Part shown: positions 9,783 through 18,270 of the stretch, piece after piece
Position numbering within the stretch: position 1 is the first letter of the stretch
Layout of the letters: the number at the start of each line of letters is the position of its first letter
Origin: Polynucleobacter sp. MWH-Berg-3C6
GTDB taxonomy: Bacteria > Pseudomonadota > Gammaproteobacteria > Burkholderiales > Burkholderiaceae
Direction of reading: 5' to 3'
Assembly (NCBI RefSeq): GCF_018881855.1
Contig: NZ_JACVPN010000003.1
Coordinates: forward strand, 62,001 to 126,000
DNA: 64,000 nt
Program-made: the position numbers and the translations under genes
Notes under the pieces: model-generated
Told to the model about the DNA's origin: nothing
Seen by the model: only the letters and a program-made list of their open reading frames with translations
Databases searched by the model: none

Positions 9783-10559
9783 TTAGATTTTGACGAAGCG
9801 GCGCACAATCCAGAAATACAGTGGATAGGGCAGGATTCTGAGAAATTTTAGGAATCCTGAAAATCTCTTGGGGAAATGAATATCAAATTCCCCCTTTTCA
9901 AGCCCACTCATAATTTCAGTAGCAGCTTCTTCAGCGCTGATTAAGGCGGGCATCTCAAAATCATTTTGAGCGGTTGCTTCGGTGGCTACAAAGCCAGGAG
10001 AAATCATGTGTACGCTGACTCCCTGGGGGAGTAGATCGTAGTAGAGCGTCTCACAGAAGTTGATGATGGCAGCCTTACTTGGCCCATACGCTAAGGCCTT
10101 GGGAAGGCCGCTATACCCTGCAACACTTCCTACAATGGCGATATGCCCCGCATGAGCTTTGAGCATCTCAGGCAGTACGAGCGCAACAGCTCTCATTGGG
10201 CCCAACAGATTTGCATCGATTGTTTGCTCTGCCATAGCTATATCAAAGTTGTCCGCCCGAAGTGGCACATACACCCCGGATACAAATAACAATAAATCAA
10301 CCCCACCCCATGCACCCTGAATCGACTGATAGCCATTTTTTAATTGAGCATCATTGGTCACATCTAAGGGCAATACCAAAGTTTGTCCAGGCTTTCCTAA
10401 TGCTGCGATGGGGTTTAGTCGCTCCTCTCTTCGACTTGAGAGCGCTACTTTAGCGCCGGCCTTAATCAGTGCATTGGCACAAGCTTCGCCGATCCCACTG
10501 GAGGCGCCAATGACCCATACGCGCTGACCTAAGAAGCTGGTTATACCCTTTTGTTTCAT
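9783..10559 (-). CDS. Short-chain dehydrogenase/reductase
   Basis: A 258-residue classical SDR. The cofactor motif GASSGIGEA is near residue 17, an NAD(P)-binding Asp (PLDVTND) near 65, and the catalytic Ser/Tyr/Lys set in VGSVAGYSG and YGPSKAA (about 143-162). The hydrophobic C-terminus (FLKFLRILPYPLYFWIVRR) suggests attachment to the membrane. It is the last gene of the minus-strand operon with the CFA-synthase-like enzyme, DUF1365 and FAD oxidoreductase (4-bp overlap upstream), which suggests a role in modifying membrane lipids. The substrate is unknown. Confidence 0.85.
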   Translation of the reverse strand: MKQKGITSFLGQRVWVIGASSGIGEACANALIKAGAKVALSSRREERLNPIAALGKPGQTLVLPLDVTNDAQLKNGYQSIQGAWGGVDLLLFVSGVYVPLRADNFDIAMAEQTIDANLLGPMRAVALVLPEMLKAHAGHIAIVGSVAGYSGLPKALAYGPSKAAIINFCETLYYDLLPQGVSVHMISPGFVATEATAQNDFEMPALISAEEAATEIMSGLEKGEFDIHFPKRFSGFLKFLRILPYPLYFWIVRRFVKI

Positions 10560-11848
10560 AGGCTCAAGGCATCCGGCGACACCTGTTTTTGTTGATGGCT
10601 TAGGGTGAATTGCACAACATCAATGTTACGTTCTGCAAATCCAGCAGCGCAATACATCAGATAGAAATTCCAGAGCCTTATAAAAGCTTCATCAAAGCCT
10701 AGGCCATGAACTTCATCGAGTTTCTGATTGAAATTGTCTCGCCATAGGCAAAGTGTTTTGGCATAGTCAGCCCCAAAAGCAAATTCTCCTTCAATTTGGA
10801 GTCCTGCTCTGGCGGCGCTTTCTTTAAAGCTGGTGCGTGAGGGCAGCATGCCACCTGGGAAAACATATTGCTGAATGAAGTCGGTGTTGTGGCGGTAGCG
10901 TTCAAATAGCTCTTCAGCAATCACAATTGTTTGGATGCATGCTTTGCCGCCAGGCTTTAAGCATTTGGCAATGGTTTGGAAATACTCAGGCCAATGCTTT
11001 TCTCCAACTGCTTCAAACATTTCTACCGAGGCAATACCTTCAAATTGTTCCTGGCAATCGCGATAGTCTTGCAGTCGAACCTCAAAAGGTTTTGAATATT
11101 CCACCTGAGATTGAACTTTTTTCAGTCTATCTTCAGCAAATGCCTTTTGCTCTGTTGAAAGAGTAAGACCGGTAATTGCGGTATTACTGCGTAGAGCCTC
11201 TTCCATAACGCCGCCCCAGCCACAGCCAATTTCTAGAATGTGGTCACCAGGTTTAGTGTCAAGAGATTGCAGAATGCGACTAATTTTGGCGCGTTGGGCG
11301 TCAGCAAGAGATTGTTTCTCACCCTCTGAAAACCAGGCGCTAGAGTAACTCATGGTGGGATCTAGCCACAATGTATAGAAGGCATTGCCTAGGTCATAGT
11401 GCGCATGAATATTCTTACGGCTGCCAGTTTTACTGTTATCACGCAACCAGTGTCTGATGCGATACAGAATTGATCCATACCAACTGCCGTAAATTGCTTT
11501 TTCTAGAATTGTGCGATTACGAATTGCAAGTTCTAGAATGGCTTTGAGGTCTGGAGTATTCCATTCCCCACGGATATAGCTTTCAGCAAAACCAATATCG
11601 CCGTGAGATAGTACTTGCTTAAATACAGACCAATCCAGAATTTGAATCTCAGCATGCAAGGAATCAGACTTATTGCCAAACTCTCTGATGTTGCCATCCG
11701 GCAGAACCATTTTGAGGTGGCCACTACTTAGTTGGGATAAGAGACTTAATAGTGTTTCTGTGCCCAAGCGAGATGTATTTGCCTTAGTGCGACTTTGCGA
11801 CCTTGAGAAATTGAGGCGAGAGAGTAAAGACTGTCCGGGACGATTCAT
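10556..11848 (-). CDS. Cyclopropane-fatty-acyl-phospholipid synthase family methyltransferase
   Basis: A 430-residue SAM-dependent enzyme that adds a methylene or methyl group to unsaturated acyl chains of membrane phospholipids. An N-terminal CFA lipid-binding domain (about 1-130) precedes the catalytic domain. The segment PTMSYSSAWF is near 165, the SAM motif LEIGCGWGG near 205-213, and VEMFEAVGEKHWP near 280. It sits between DUF1365 and SDR genes with 4-bp overlaps on both sides and shares the operon with the FAD oxidoreductase. Clusters of this make-up also carry CFA-like enzymes that methylate rather than cyclopropanate, so I give no cfa symbol. Confidence 0.9.
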   Translation of the reverse strand: MNRPGQSLLSRLNFSRSQSRTKANTSRLGTETLLSLLSQLSSGHLKMVLPDGNIREFGNKSDSLHAEIQILDWSVFKQVLSHGDIGFAESYIRGEWNTPDLKAILELAIRNRTILEKAIYGSWYGSILYRIRHWLRDNSKTGSRKNIHAHYDLGNAFYTLWLDPTMSYSSAWFSEGEKQSLADAQRAKISRILQSLDTKPGDHILEIGCGWGGVMEEALRSNTAITGLTLSTEQKAFAEDRLKKVQSQVEYSKPFEVRLQDYRDCQEQFEGIASVEMFEAVGEKHWPEYFQTIAKCLKPGGKACIQTIVIAEELFERYRHNTDFIQQYVFPGGMLPSRTSFKESAARAGLQIEGEFAFGADYAKTLCLWRDNFNQKLDEVHGLGFDEAFIRLWNFYLMYCAAGFAERNIDVVQFTLSHQQKQVSPDALSL

Positions 11849-12630
11849 TTGCTTACTTCGAATTCAGGTGGATTAGGTTTTGAATGAAAGGGTACACCTT
11901 TTATCCATAATTTCAATGCTTGCCAATGAATTCGGAAAATGACTCCAAGACTCATGAGTGGATAGCGCAAAAAGGCTAGCCAAAGATTGGATTGGGTTAG
12001 TGGGCGGCTACTACCGCTAATACTGGTATTAATAAGGGGTTGACCATCTTCATGAAGCTCAATACGGCAGACAGAGTTTATGCCGCTATTACTATCTTGG
12101 GGGAAGAGGAAGCGAAAATGATAGTCGCCACGCACCGCACAAAATGGCGATACATGAAATACTTTTTGACTTCTTAGGGTCTCACCAGAGCGCAGTACCT
12201 CACCAGAGTTTTTATACAGTAGATAGCAGTGACGCTCGCCAAAGGTGTTGTTCACCTCTGCCAATACTGCTTGTACTTGGCCATTTGCACGGGTGCAAAT
12301 CCAAAAACTGACCGGATTAAATACATAACCTAAGACCCTAGGAAAAGTTTGTAACCAGATTTCGCCATCAATATTTGGAATCTGGTTTTCTTGCAGAATA
12401 TTTTCTATCCATGCAAGACTGTCTGCATTTCCTAGACCATGGTCTTTATCAAAGAATGAAAATAGACCTAGACGATTGTCATTGAGACCATGTTGACTCA
12501 GAAGATCAGAATTCTGTTTTCTGGCTCGCATAGGAATAGATAATGTGAACACGCCATAACCAAATGCATTCTTGGCTGGTCTGAACCGCTGATGTTTTAC
12601 AACTCCAAAGTTAATCTTTGGTTGATTCAT
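11845..12630 (-). CDS. DUF1365 family protein
   Basis: A 261-residue DUF1365 protein. The family is almost always encoded between a CFA-synthase-like gene and an FAD-dependent oxidoreductase, as here, but its chemistry is not established. Recognisable segments are FGVVKHQRFRPAKNAFGYGV at the N-terminus, PRVLGYVFNPVSFWIC near 92-107, EVNNTFGERHCYLL near 118, and a histidine-rich FHVSPFCAVRGDYHF stretch near 146. The C-terminus has a hydrophobic patch that may touch the membrane. It overlaps the CFA-like gene by 4 bp and abuts the FAD oxidoreductase gene with no gap. Confidence 0.9.
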   Translation of the reverse strand: MNQPKINFGVVKHQRFRPAKNAFGYGVFTLSIPMRARKQNSDLLSQHGLNDNRLGLFSFFDKDHGLGNADSLAWIENILQENQIPNIDGEIWLQTFPRVLGYVFNPVSFWICTRANGQVQAVLAEVNNTFGERHCYLLYKNSGEVLRSGETLRSQKVFHVSPFCAVRGDYHFRFLFPQDSNSGINSVCRIELHEDGQPLINTSISGSSRPLTQSNLWLAFLRYPLMSLGVIFRIHWQALKLWIKGVPFHSKPNPPEFEVSK

Positions 12631-14019
12631 TTATTGCGCATCTTGCTTGGGCTGGGTTTTAAGCGGCAGATGAGTACCCTCTATTAAGGCTTCTGCGACT
12701 AATTCGCCAGAGCGTAAGCCGTCTTCATGAAAACCAAACCCAGTCCATGCGCCGCAATACCAGATTGATGCCATACCTTGAATCAGCGGCAACTCTTTTT
12801 GTGCTTGGATTGCACTCATATCGAATACTGGATGCGAATAATGAATTTCTTGATGGATCAGTTTTGGATCGGGCTCTGTTGCAGGGTTGAGGCTGACAAT
12901 AATTTGTGTGTTATTGAATTTTTCTGGAAGTGGCTGCAAGCGATTAATGAGATAGTTCACGCTCACATGTTGCTTTGACGAAATTGCCATGCCGGATTTA
13001 GCGGTGTAGTTCCAGGCAGCCCAACAACGTTTTGCCTCAGGTAAAAAACGAATATCAGTATGGAGGAGGGCGCGATTTTTTTGGTACGGAATAGCAGACA
13101 AAATATCTTTGGCCTGCTGCTGTATGCCATGAACTAGATCCAGAGCTTGGTCGCTATGGCAGGCCATCACAACCTCATCATAAAAAGCCGAGCCTGATTG
13201 ACTGATGACTTCAACTTGACTTATGCCATCTTGATTCGCATTTACGCGTGTTACACCTTCACGCAGAATCTTGACTTTAGATTCTTCAAGAGCGGCGACG
13301 ATTCTTTTCACATACTCCCGAGAACCGCCTTGAATCGTCAGCCACTGCGGCCGATTCTGAATCTGCAGCAAACCATGGTTATGGCAAAAACGTACCATCG
13401 TTTGAATAGGAAATTCGAGCATCTGCTCAACAGAGCACGACCAGATGGCACCAATCATTGGAAGAAAATAATTCTCCTTAAAGCTCTGGCTAAACCGATT
13501 GCGCTCTAAGAAAGTTGCAATGCTTTCATCAGGCTCTTTGTAAAGATGACCCGCTTCAATTTGTTGATGCGCTAGCTTTGTGGCTAGGCGATTAAAGCGC
13601 AAGATGTCATAGGCCATTCTCCAGAATGAGAGTGATAAAAGATTTGATCTTTGCCCAAAAAAAGAATTGAGATCATTGCCTGCCCATTCAATATTGCGAT
13701 GAGCATGTTTTTTATCGGATGCATCAATCGATACTGAGAACGACATTTCGGAAGGAGCTACTGGCGCCTTAATTTCCTCAAAGAGTCGGACTAAGCGCGG
13801 ATAAGTTTTGCGATTGAAGACTAAGAACCCGGTATCTACGCCATGAGAGATTTCTTCGCCATCAATAGTGCACTTAAAGTCGACGGTGTTGCTATGGCCG
13901 CCAATATGATCACCGGCCTCATAAATAGTTAGATCAAATTCAGCATGTTGTCGTAGTGCATACGCACATCCAAGGCCAGAGATGCCGGCACCAATAATGG
14001 CAATTCTTTTTTTCATCAC
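12631..14019 (-). CDS. FAD/NAD(P)-binding amine-oxidase-like oxidoreductase
   Basis: A 462-residue flavoprotein of the NAD(P)-binding/amine oxidase superfamily. The dinucleotide motif IAIIGAGISGLGCAYAL is at residues 5-21, with the acidic strand end YEAGDHIGGHS following. The GG motif and a C-terminal FAD-contacting segment (WYCGAWTGFGFHEDGLRSG, about 422-440) are intact. Its neighbours (DUF1365, CFA-like enzyme) are the usual partners of this subgroup, which has been tied to fatty acyl modification and light/oxidative stress in other proteobacteria. The direct substrate is not visible. It overlaps the glutathione peroxidase gene by 4 bp. Confidence 0.88.
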   Translation of the reverse strand: MMKKRIAIIGAGISGLGCAYALRQHAEFDLTIYEAGDHIGGHSNTVDFKCTIDGEEISHGVDTGFLVFNRKTYPRLVRLFEEIKAPVAPSEMSFSVSIDASDKKHAHRNIEWAGNDLNSFFGQRSNLLSLSFWRMAYDILRFNRLATKLAHQQIEAGHLYKEPDESIATFLERNRFSQSFKENYFLPMIGAIWSCSVEQMLEFPIQTMVRFCHNHGLLQIQNRPQWLTIQGGSREYVKRIVAALEESKVKILREGVTRVNANQDGISQVEVISQSGSAFYDEVVMACHSDQALDLVHGIQQQAKDILSAIPYQKNRALLHTDIRFLPEAKRCWAAWNYTAKSGMAISSKQHVSVNYLINRLQPLPEKFNNTQIIVSLNPATEPDPKLIHQEIHYSHPVFDMSAIQAQKELPLIQGMASIWYCGAWTGFGFHEDGLRSGELVAEALIEGTHLPLKTQPKQDAQ

Positions 14020-14606
14020 CGAGCTTTTTCCCCTAAGAGCTTTTCAATCTCAGTAGTGATGCTGCTACTAGTTGGTTTGGTCATGCTGCCATAAGACTCC
14101 ACCACATTGCCATTGCGATCGATTAAGTATTTGTAGAAGTTCCATTTTGGTGTTGTGCCAGTTTTGGCAATCAACATCTTGAAGAGAGGATTGGGGTTGC
14201 TTCCCGACACTGAGCTTTTCGCAAACATCGGAAATTTCACGTCATAAGTATTTTTGCAAAAGTCAGCAATCTCTTTATTGCTTCCCGGCTCTTGCTGACC
14301 GAAGTCATTGGATGGAAAGCCTAAAACGACGAGGCCCTGATCTTTATATTTGGCATAGACCTTTTCTAAACCTTCATATTGGCTTGTAAAGCCGCAAAAG
14401 CTGGCAGTATTCACGACAAGAATAACTTTGCCCTGGTACTGACAGAGATTTTGCGGCGCCTCATCCTGCAGGCGCGGGAAGGTCTGGGATAGCAGCGGGC
14501 TGCAGTTAGGCGCAGCATTTACGACTTGAGCGCCTGATAAAGAGGCAAGCAGGGTAATAATCCAGGTAAAAACCAAGCGGGATAAGTAGTGCTTCTTGGG
14601 GGCCAT
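14016..14606 (-). CDS. Exported glutathione peroxidase family protein (Cys type)
   Basis: A 196-residue thiol peroxidase of the glutathione peroxidase family. The signal peptide is at about 1-32 (LVFTWIITLLASLSGAQVVNA), so it is periplasmic. The catalytic Cys71 is in NTASFCGFT, the Gln of the active site in GFPSNDFGQQEPG (about 101-113), and the Trp in TPKWNFYKYL (about 155). The Cys form usually uses thioredoxin rather than glutathione. I chose ATG 14606: it gives a clean signal peptide and is preceded by AAGAAG. The longer frame to 14753 would add a basic leader and overlap rfaE2. It is the first gene of the lipid/oxidative operon, so peroxide defence and lipid modification are expressed together. 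Confidence 0.88.
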   Translation of the reverse strand: MAPKKHYLSRLVFTWIITLLASLSGAQVVNAAPNCSPLLSQTFPRLQDEAPQNLCQYQGKVILVVNTASFCGFTSQYEGLEKVYAKYKDQGLVVLGFPSNDFGQQEPGSNKEIADFCKNTYDVKFPMFAKSSVSGSNPNPLFKMLIAKTGTTPKWNFYKYLIDRNGNVVESYGSMTKPTSSSITTEIEKLLGEKAR

Positions 14607-14687
14607 CAAATGTCTTCTTTTATTGGGTCTTCGGTCCTCAAGTCTAAGACATTCTGGCCGATATCGCTGGGTATTAGCCAATACCTT

Positions 14688-14693
14688 TAATAT
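14688..14693 (+). promoter_or_regulatory. Leaderless-type -10 box of rfaE2
   Basis: TAATAT lies exactly six bases before the rfaE2 ATG (14700). With the usual -10 to start distance, transcription would begin at or beside the A of the ATG. No Shine-Dalgarno is present and no convincing -35 box is seen. Confidence 0.5.
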
Positions 14694-14699
14694 TGCGTT

Positions 14700-15188
14700 A
14701 TGACTTCTTTGCCGCCACCTTCTTTTGAGTCCAAGGTTTGCCCCTTGGATCAACTAAGCGCTCGTATAGCAAAACTTCCCAGACCAATCGTTTTTACTAA
14801 CGGGGTGTTTGATATTTTGCATCGCGGGCACGCTAGTTATTTGGCGCAGGCTCGCGCTTTAGGGGCTAGCTTGGTGGTAGGTGTTAATTCAGATGCTTCT
14901 GTCAAGATGTTGGGCAAGGGTGAAGATAGGCCAATCAATTCCGAAGCAGATCGTCAAGCTTTATTAGCAGCACTTGAGAGCGTAGATATGACTGTGCTCT
15001 TTACGGAGCAAACGCCAGTCAACTTAATTGAAAAGATTCGCCCAGATATTTATGTTAAGGGCGGTGATTATGAAATCGACACTCTGGCAGAGACGCATTT
15101 GGTGAAGACCTGGGGCGGCAAAGCGATTGCCATTCCATTTCTATATGAGCGTTCTACCACTAGTCTATTGGGCAAGATCCGTTCTTAA
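14700..15188 (+). CDS. rfaE2: D-glycero-beta-D-manno-heptose 1-phosphate adenylyltransferase
   Basis: A 162-residue cytidylyltransferase-like enzyme that makes ADP-heptose for the LPS inner core; it is the free-standing equivalent of the C-terminal domain of HldE. The HxGH signature appears as FDILHRGHASYL near 39-50. VVGVNSDASVK near 60 and DIYVKGGDYEID near 117 are typical, and the ERSTTSLLGKIR tail (ISSTxxI-like) is present. It overlaps the convergent coaX gene by 4 bp. The upstream 93 bp are shared with the divergent peroxidase operon. A TAATAT box six bases before the ATG points to a leaderless transcript. Confidence 0.93.
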   Translation: MTSLPPPSFESKVCPLDQLSARIAKLPRPIVFTNGVFDILHRGHASYLAQARALGASLVVGVNSDASVKMLGKGEDRPINSEADRQALLAALESVDMTVLFTEQTPVNLIEKIRPDIYVKGGDYEIDTLAETHLVKTWGGKAIAIPFLYERSTTSLLGKIRS

Positions 15189-15997
15189 AGATTCTGTAGC
15201 AGCCAAGCCCAAACGCCACGCAGCACCAAGCCTTCGATTGCCTCAATTGCTAATGGAGATTGCGTTTTAGCTTTACTCATTTCGGCCGCCAAAATCTTGG
15301 CATTACCTCCATCAATCCAAACTTTTTCAACTGGATGATTCATTTCTTTTGCTAATTGAATTGCGTATTGAATTGCACCGAGTTGAGCAGCATCGCATCC
15401 GCTAATGATGGCGTTGTTAGTAGATAAACCAAAACCATTGCTAGACTCATCGCGGACTGCAAGTGGTAACTGAGCAGTATTACCTTCTAAACTTTTTTGC
15501 ATCAGCTCAAGCCCTGGCAATATCCATCCACCATAGTGAACCCCATTAGCACCAAGCAAATCAATCGTTGTAGCTGTGCCAGCATTAATAATGAGCGTGT
15601 TGGTGCTAGACAGGGCGCGGGCGCCAATCACAGCGGCCCACCGGTCTGATCCTAGTTGGCTTGGGTCTTGATAGAGGCTGCGTACACCAGCAAATGGACT
15701 ATTGCCTGCCAGTTGTTTCCAGGTGATATCAGTCCACTGTGGAAATAGTGATTGAAGGTTTTGAATGGCGTCTTTACCAGCTACGCAAGTAAACCCAATT
15801 GCATCTGGCTTAGGCAAGGTCTTAGCAATGTAATCTGCTAACTCTGCTCTATGTTCAGGCGAGGCCAAAGATTTACTACTAATTGATCCAGAGTAAGCCC
15901 ATAATTTTTTTTGTCGATCAGATGGTTTTTGTGTTGATTCAACAGCGGCCCATTTCAGGCGCGTATTACCAACATCAAATAGTAAGTAAAGACTCAT
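15185..15997 (-). CDS. coaX: Type III pantothenate kinase
   Basis: A 270-residue type III pantothenate kinase, catalysing the first step of coenzyme A synthesis. The phosphate-1 loop is DVGNTRLKWA at residues 8-17. The GSDRWAA segment (about 116) binds pantothenate, and the phosphate-2 loop INAGTATTIDL is near 132-142. WIDGGNAK lies near 227. The length and motifs are normal. It follows birA with a 4-bp overlap, a common pairing in Burkholderiales, and converges on rfaE2. Confidence 0.95.
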   Translation of the reverse strand: MSLYLLFDVGNTRLKWAAVESTQKPSDRQKKLWAYSGSISSKSLASPEHRAELADYIAKTLPKPDAIGFTCVAGKDAIQNLQSLFPQWTDITWKQLAGNSPFAGVRSLYQDPSQLGSDRWAAVIGARALSSTNTLIINAGTATTIDLLGANGVHYGGWILPGLELMQKSLEGNTAQLPLAVRDESSNGFGLSTNNAIISGCDAAQLGAIQYAIQLAKEMNHPVEKVWIDGGNAKILAAEMSKAKTQSPLAIEAIEGLVLRGVWAWLLQNL

Positions 15998-16794
15998 AGC
16001 TGCACTCTTAAAGAAACATCACCCGCATGAATGGCAATGGTTTTATTATTTTGTTGCAATAGTAATGCGCCCACTTGATCTATACCTTGAGCAATACCAT
16101 AAATAGGCTCCTTACCTGCACCAGATATGCATACCGACTGATCTAGATAGGCATCCCAAATCTTCCACGCCTCTTGATATATGCCAAAGCCATGCCGATC
16201 AAATTCGCTGAGATGATGCTCTAGAGACGCAATGACTTTTAGCCAGAGATATTCCACATCAGGTGGTGTTGCTTGCGATGGCAGTAGTTGATCTAGGGCA
16301 CCAATTTTTAGGCCAGCTTGATTTCCTAAGGCAGCTGCAATTGCATTTGCATTCCGTAAGTTCATGCCGATACCAATAATCATCCAAGTAGGATCACCCG
16401 CTTTTGCTTGACCACCTTCTATTAAGATGCCGCCAAGTTTTGTGTTGTTCAGTAGTAAATCATTTGGCCATTTGAGTCTTAGGCCAGCTTGGTGAAGCGC
16501 GGCTTCGCTTAAATTGTATGCTTGTGCAATTCCAGAAATCACTGCTAATCCCACCAAAAGACTTAGTCCTGTGAGCTCGGCTGGCTTTCTCTTGAATGGA
16601 AAAGCCAGGGAAAAACTGATGGAGTCTTCTGGATTGGCTAGCCAATCCCGCCCAGCCCTACCTTTACCAGCGGTTTGTTTGTGTGCGATACGGGCTATTG
16701 GATCAATTAACTCACCGGCACGCCAGCGCTCCAAAAGGTCATCATTGGTTGATTTGGTTTCGGCAACGCGTTCGAGGATGCAATTAGCAGTCAT
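15994..16794 (-). CDS. birA: Biotin--[acetyl-CoA-carboxylase] ligase
   Basis: A 266-residue class I biotin protein ligase that biotinylates the BCCP subunit of acetyl-CoA carboxylase. The active-site motif KQTAGKGRAGRDW is near 40-52; LRLKWPNDLLLNNTKLGGIL near 106-125 and GIGMNLRN near 141 are conserved. The N-terminal winged-helix DNA-binding domain of E. coli BirA is absent, so this form is not a repressor. A short C-terminal SH3-like domain ends the protein. A TACAAT box is exactly six bases before the ATG and there is no Shine-Dalgarno, which suggests a leaderless mRNA. Confidence 0.95.
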   Translation of the reverse strand: MTANCILERVAETKSTNDDLLERWRAGELIDPIARIAHKQTAGKGRAGRDWLANPEDSISFSLAFPFKRKPAELTGLSLLVGLAVISGIAQAYNLSEAALHQAGLRLKWPNDLLLNNTKLGGILIEGGQAKAGDPTWMIIGIGMNLRNANAIAAALGNQAGLKIGALDQLLPSQATPPDVEYLWLKVIASLEHHLSEFDRHGFGIYQEAWKIWDAYLDQSVCISGAGKEPIYGIAQGIDQVGALLLQQNNKTIAIHAGDVSLRVQL

Positions 16795-16800
16795 TTCGCC

Positions 16801-16806
16801 ATTGTA
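16801..16806 (-). promoter_or_regulatory. Leaderless-type -10 box of birA-coaX
   Basis: On the minus strand TACAAT is followed by six bases and then the birA ATG (16794). It lies 13 bp from the divergent vanZ box, so the two promoters occupy one 37-bp gap. Confidence 0.55.
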
Positions 16807-16819
16807 GAAAGGTCTGACC

Positions 16820-16825
16820 TAGAAT
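16820..16825 (+). promoter_or_regulatory. Leaderless-type -10 box of vanZ
   Basis: TAGAAT is followed by six bases and then the vanZ-family ATG (16832). No Shine-Dalgarno or clear -35 box is seen. The predicted start of transcription is the A of the ATG. Confidence 0.5.
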
Positions 16826-16831
16826 TGTGGA

Positions 16832-17926
16832 ATGGATGTAAAAGATCAGCGCCCCTATAAATTGGTATGGCCCCTCCAGGCTATGCCTTTAGCCAGAGCA
16901 ATGAGCCTAAGCTATGCGCTATTGATTGTTTATGTGAGCCTTAACCCCTTCGATTTTGATTTCCGCAATGGTATTGAGGCTTGGGCTTGGGTAGATGCAC
17001 CGCTCCCTCGATTCATTACTTTATTTGATGTTTCCATCAATATCCTGGCATATATCCCATTTGGATTTTTGCTGGTTTTTGCTGCCTATCCTCGTTGGCG
17101 TAATTTTGTGGCATTGAGTATTGCCTTGGGCCTAAGTGCGCTAGTTGCACTGAGTGTGGAAACCTTGCAGTCTTGGTTGCCAACCCGCATTCCGAGTCTG
17201 ATGGATTGGTGGGCGAATATATTTGGAGGACTACTTGGTGGCTTATTAGCCATTCCCTTGGGGCCACAGTGGTTATCGGGTAGTGCAATGCGTCGTCGCT
17301 TTGATCAATGGTTTGGTCTTAACTGGGCTGCATGCGCTCTCTTCTTGTTATTTCCTTGGTCACAAATTTATCCGCAAAGTTCATGGCTCGGTACTGGAGT
17401 TTGGGGCCATGCAATATTTGGCTCTATTGATTGGGGAACAGTAGTTATTAATCAAGTGGTACAAGAAACGGTGATTACCGCGCTCTGTTGGCTTGGTGTT
17501 GCATTATTACTTTCATTAGGTTTACGTACCAAGGCTCCACAGTGGCGAATCTTAATGGGATTGCTTTGTTTAACTGTAGTCATGAAAACCTTTTTCAGCG
17601 CCCTTCAGTTTGGCGGGGAGTTCAGCTTGATATGGCTAACGGCTGGAGCTTTATGGGGGATGATCCTGGCAAGTCTTTTGCTATGGAGAGTTTTACGATT
17701 TAGCCAAAGAACAAGACTTAATTTAGCGTTATTGTGTTTAGTGATTGGCACTATTGCTATTAATGTATTGCCTGATAATCCGTACTTCATTTTGAATTTG
17801 CGCCATTGGCATCAGGGGCGCTTATTGCACTTTAATGAGTTAATGCAATGGGTATCGGTGGTATGGTTACCAATTGCATTAATTTGGATGATTTATAGCG
17901 CCGTTCAACTTAAACCGAAGCATTGA
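16832..17926 (+). CDS. VanZ-family membrane protein
   Basis: A 364-residue polytopic inner-membrane protein. About nine or ten hydrophobic segments can be read, and the N-terminal half (about 20-140) carries the VanZ-like pattern with FDVSINILAYIPFGFLLVF near 64-82 and SLMDWWANIFGGLLGG near 123-138. VanZ proteins give low-level teicoplanin resistance in some Gram-positives, but the role of proteobacterial members is unknown. It is divergent from birA and has its own leaderless-type promoter. The ferredoxin gene follows after 16 bp. Confidence 0.8.
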   Translation: MDVKDQRPYKLVWPLQAMPLARAMSLSYALLIVYVSLNPFDFDFRNGIEAWAWVDAPLPRFITLFDVSINILAYIPFGFLLVFAAYPRWRNFVALSIALGLSALVALSVETLQSWLPTRIPSLMDWWANIFGGLLGGLLAIPLGPQWLSGSAMRRRFDQWFGLNWAACALFLLFPWSQIYPQSSWLGTGVWGHAIFGSIDWGTVVINQVVQETVITALCWLGVALLLSLGLRTKAPQWRILMGLLCLTVVMKTFFSALQFGGEFSLIWLTAGALWGMILASLLLWRVLRFSQRTRLNLALLCLVIGTIAINVLPDNPYFILNLRHWHQGRLLHFNELMQWVSVVWLPIALIWMIYSAVQLKPKH

Positions 17927-17930
17927 CGAA

Positions 17931-17936
17931 TATAAT
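17931..17936 (+). promoter_or_regulatory. Leaderless-type -10 box of the ferredoxin gene
   Basis: A perfect TATAAT, then six T residues, then ATG 17943. It lies just after the vanZ stop codon, so the ferredoxin gene probably has its own transcript as well as any read-through. Confidence 0.55.
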
Positions 17937-17942
17937 TTTTTT

Positions 17943-18251
17943 ATGAGCTTTTCACATCACCTATTTTTTTGTTTGAACCAACGCAGCAATGGCGAAGATT
18001 GTTGTGATCGCCATAATGCATTTGCACTGTTTGAGTACGCCAAAAATAGAGTCAAAGAGCTAGGTCTTGCGGGCCCTGGAAAAATCAGAGTAAACAAAGC
18101 GGGCTGCTTAGATCGATGCGCTGATGGTCCTGTGATGGTGATTTATCCAGAAGGCATTTGGTATACCTTGGTAGACAAGGATGATGTTGAAGAAATCATC
18201 CAATCCCATTTAATTTCTGGGCGCCCAGTTGAGCGCCTGCAGTTGTCATAG
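17943..18251 (+). CDS. Thioredoxin-like [2Fe-2S] ferredoxin
   Basis: A 102-residue protein of the (2Fe-2S) ferredoxin domain family with a thioredoxin-like fold (similar to the C-terminal part of NuoE/HoxE and to shethna-type proteins). Cysteines lie in FFCLNQRSNGEDCCDRHNA (about 8-26) and VNKAGCLDRCADGPVMVIYP (about 51-70); the second pair fits the cluster-binding CxxxC pattern. The start has no Shine-Dalgarno. The stop lies 20 bp before the hydrolase ATG, and the pairing of this ferredoxin with an alpha/beta hydrolase, DUF493, lipB and lipA is repeated in related genomes. Electron partner unknown. Confidence 0.85.
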   Translation: MSFSHHLFFCLNQRSNGEDCCDRHNAFALFEYAKNRVKELGLAGPGKIRVNKAGCLDRCADGPVMVIYPEGIWYTLVDKDDVEEIIQSHLISGRPVERLQLS

Positions 18252-18270
18252 TTCAGTTGAAAGTTTTCTA

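Noticed and set aside
14607..14753. N-terminal extension of the glutathione peroxidase to an upstream start
   Set aside because: It would put 49 basic residues before the signal peptide and overlap rfaE2 and its -10 box. ATG 14606 gives a normal exported protein.
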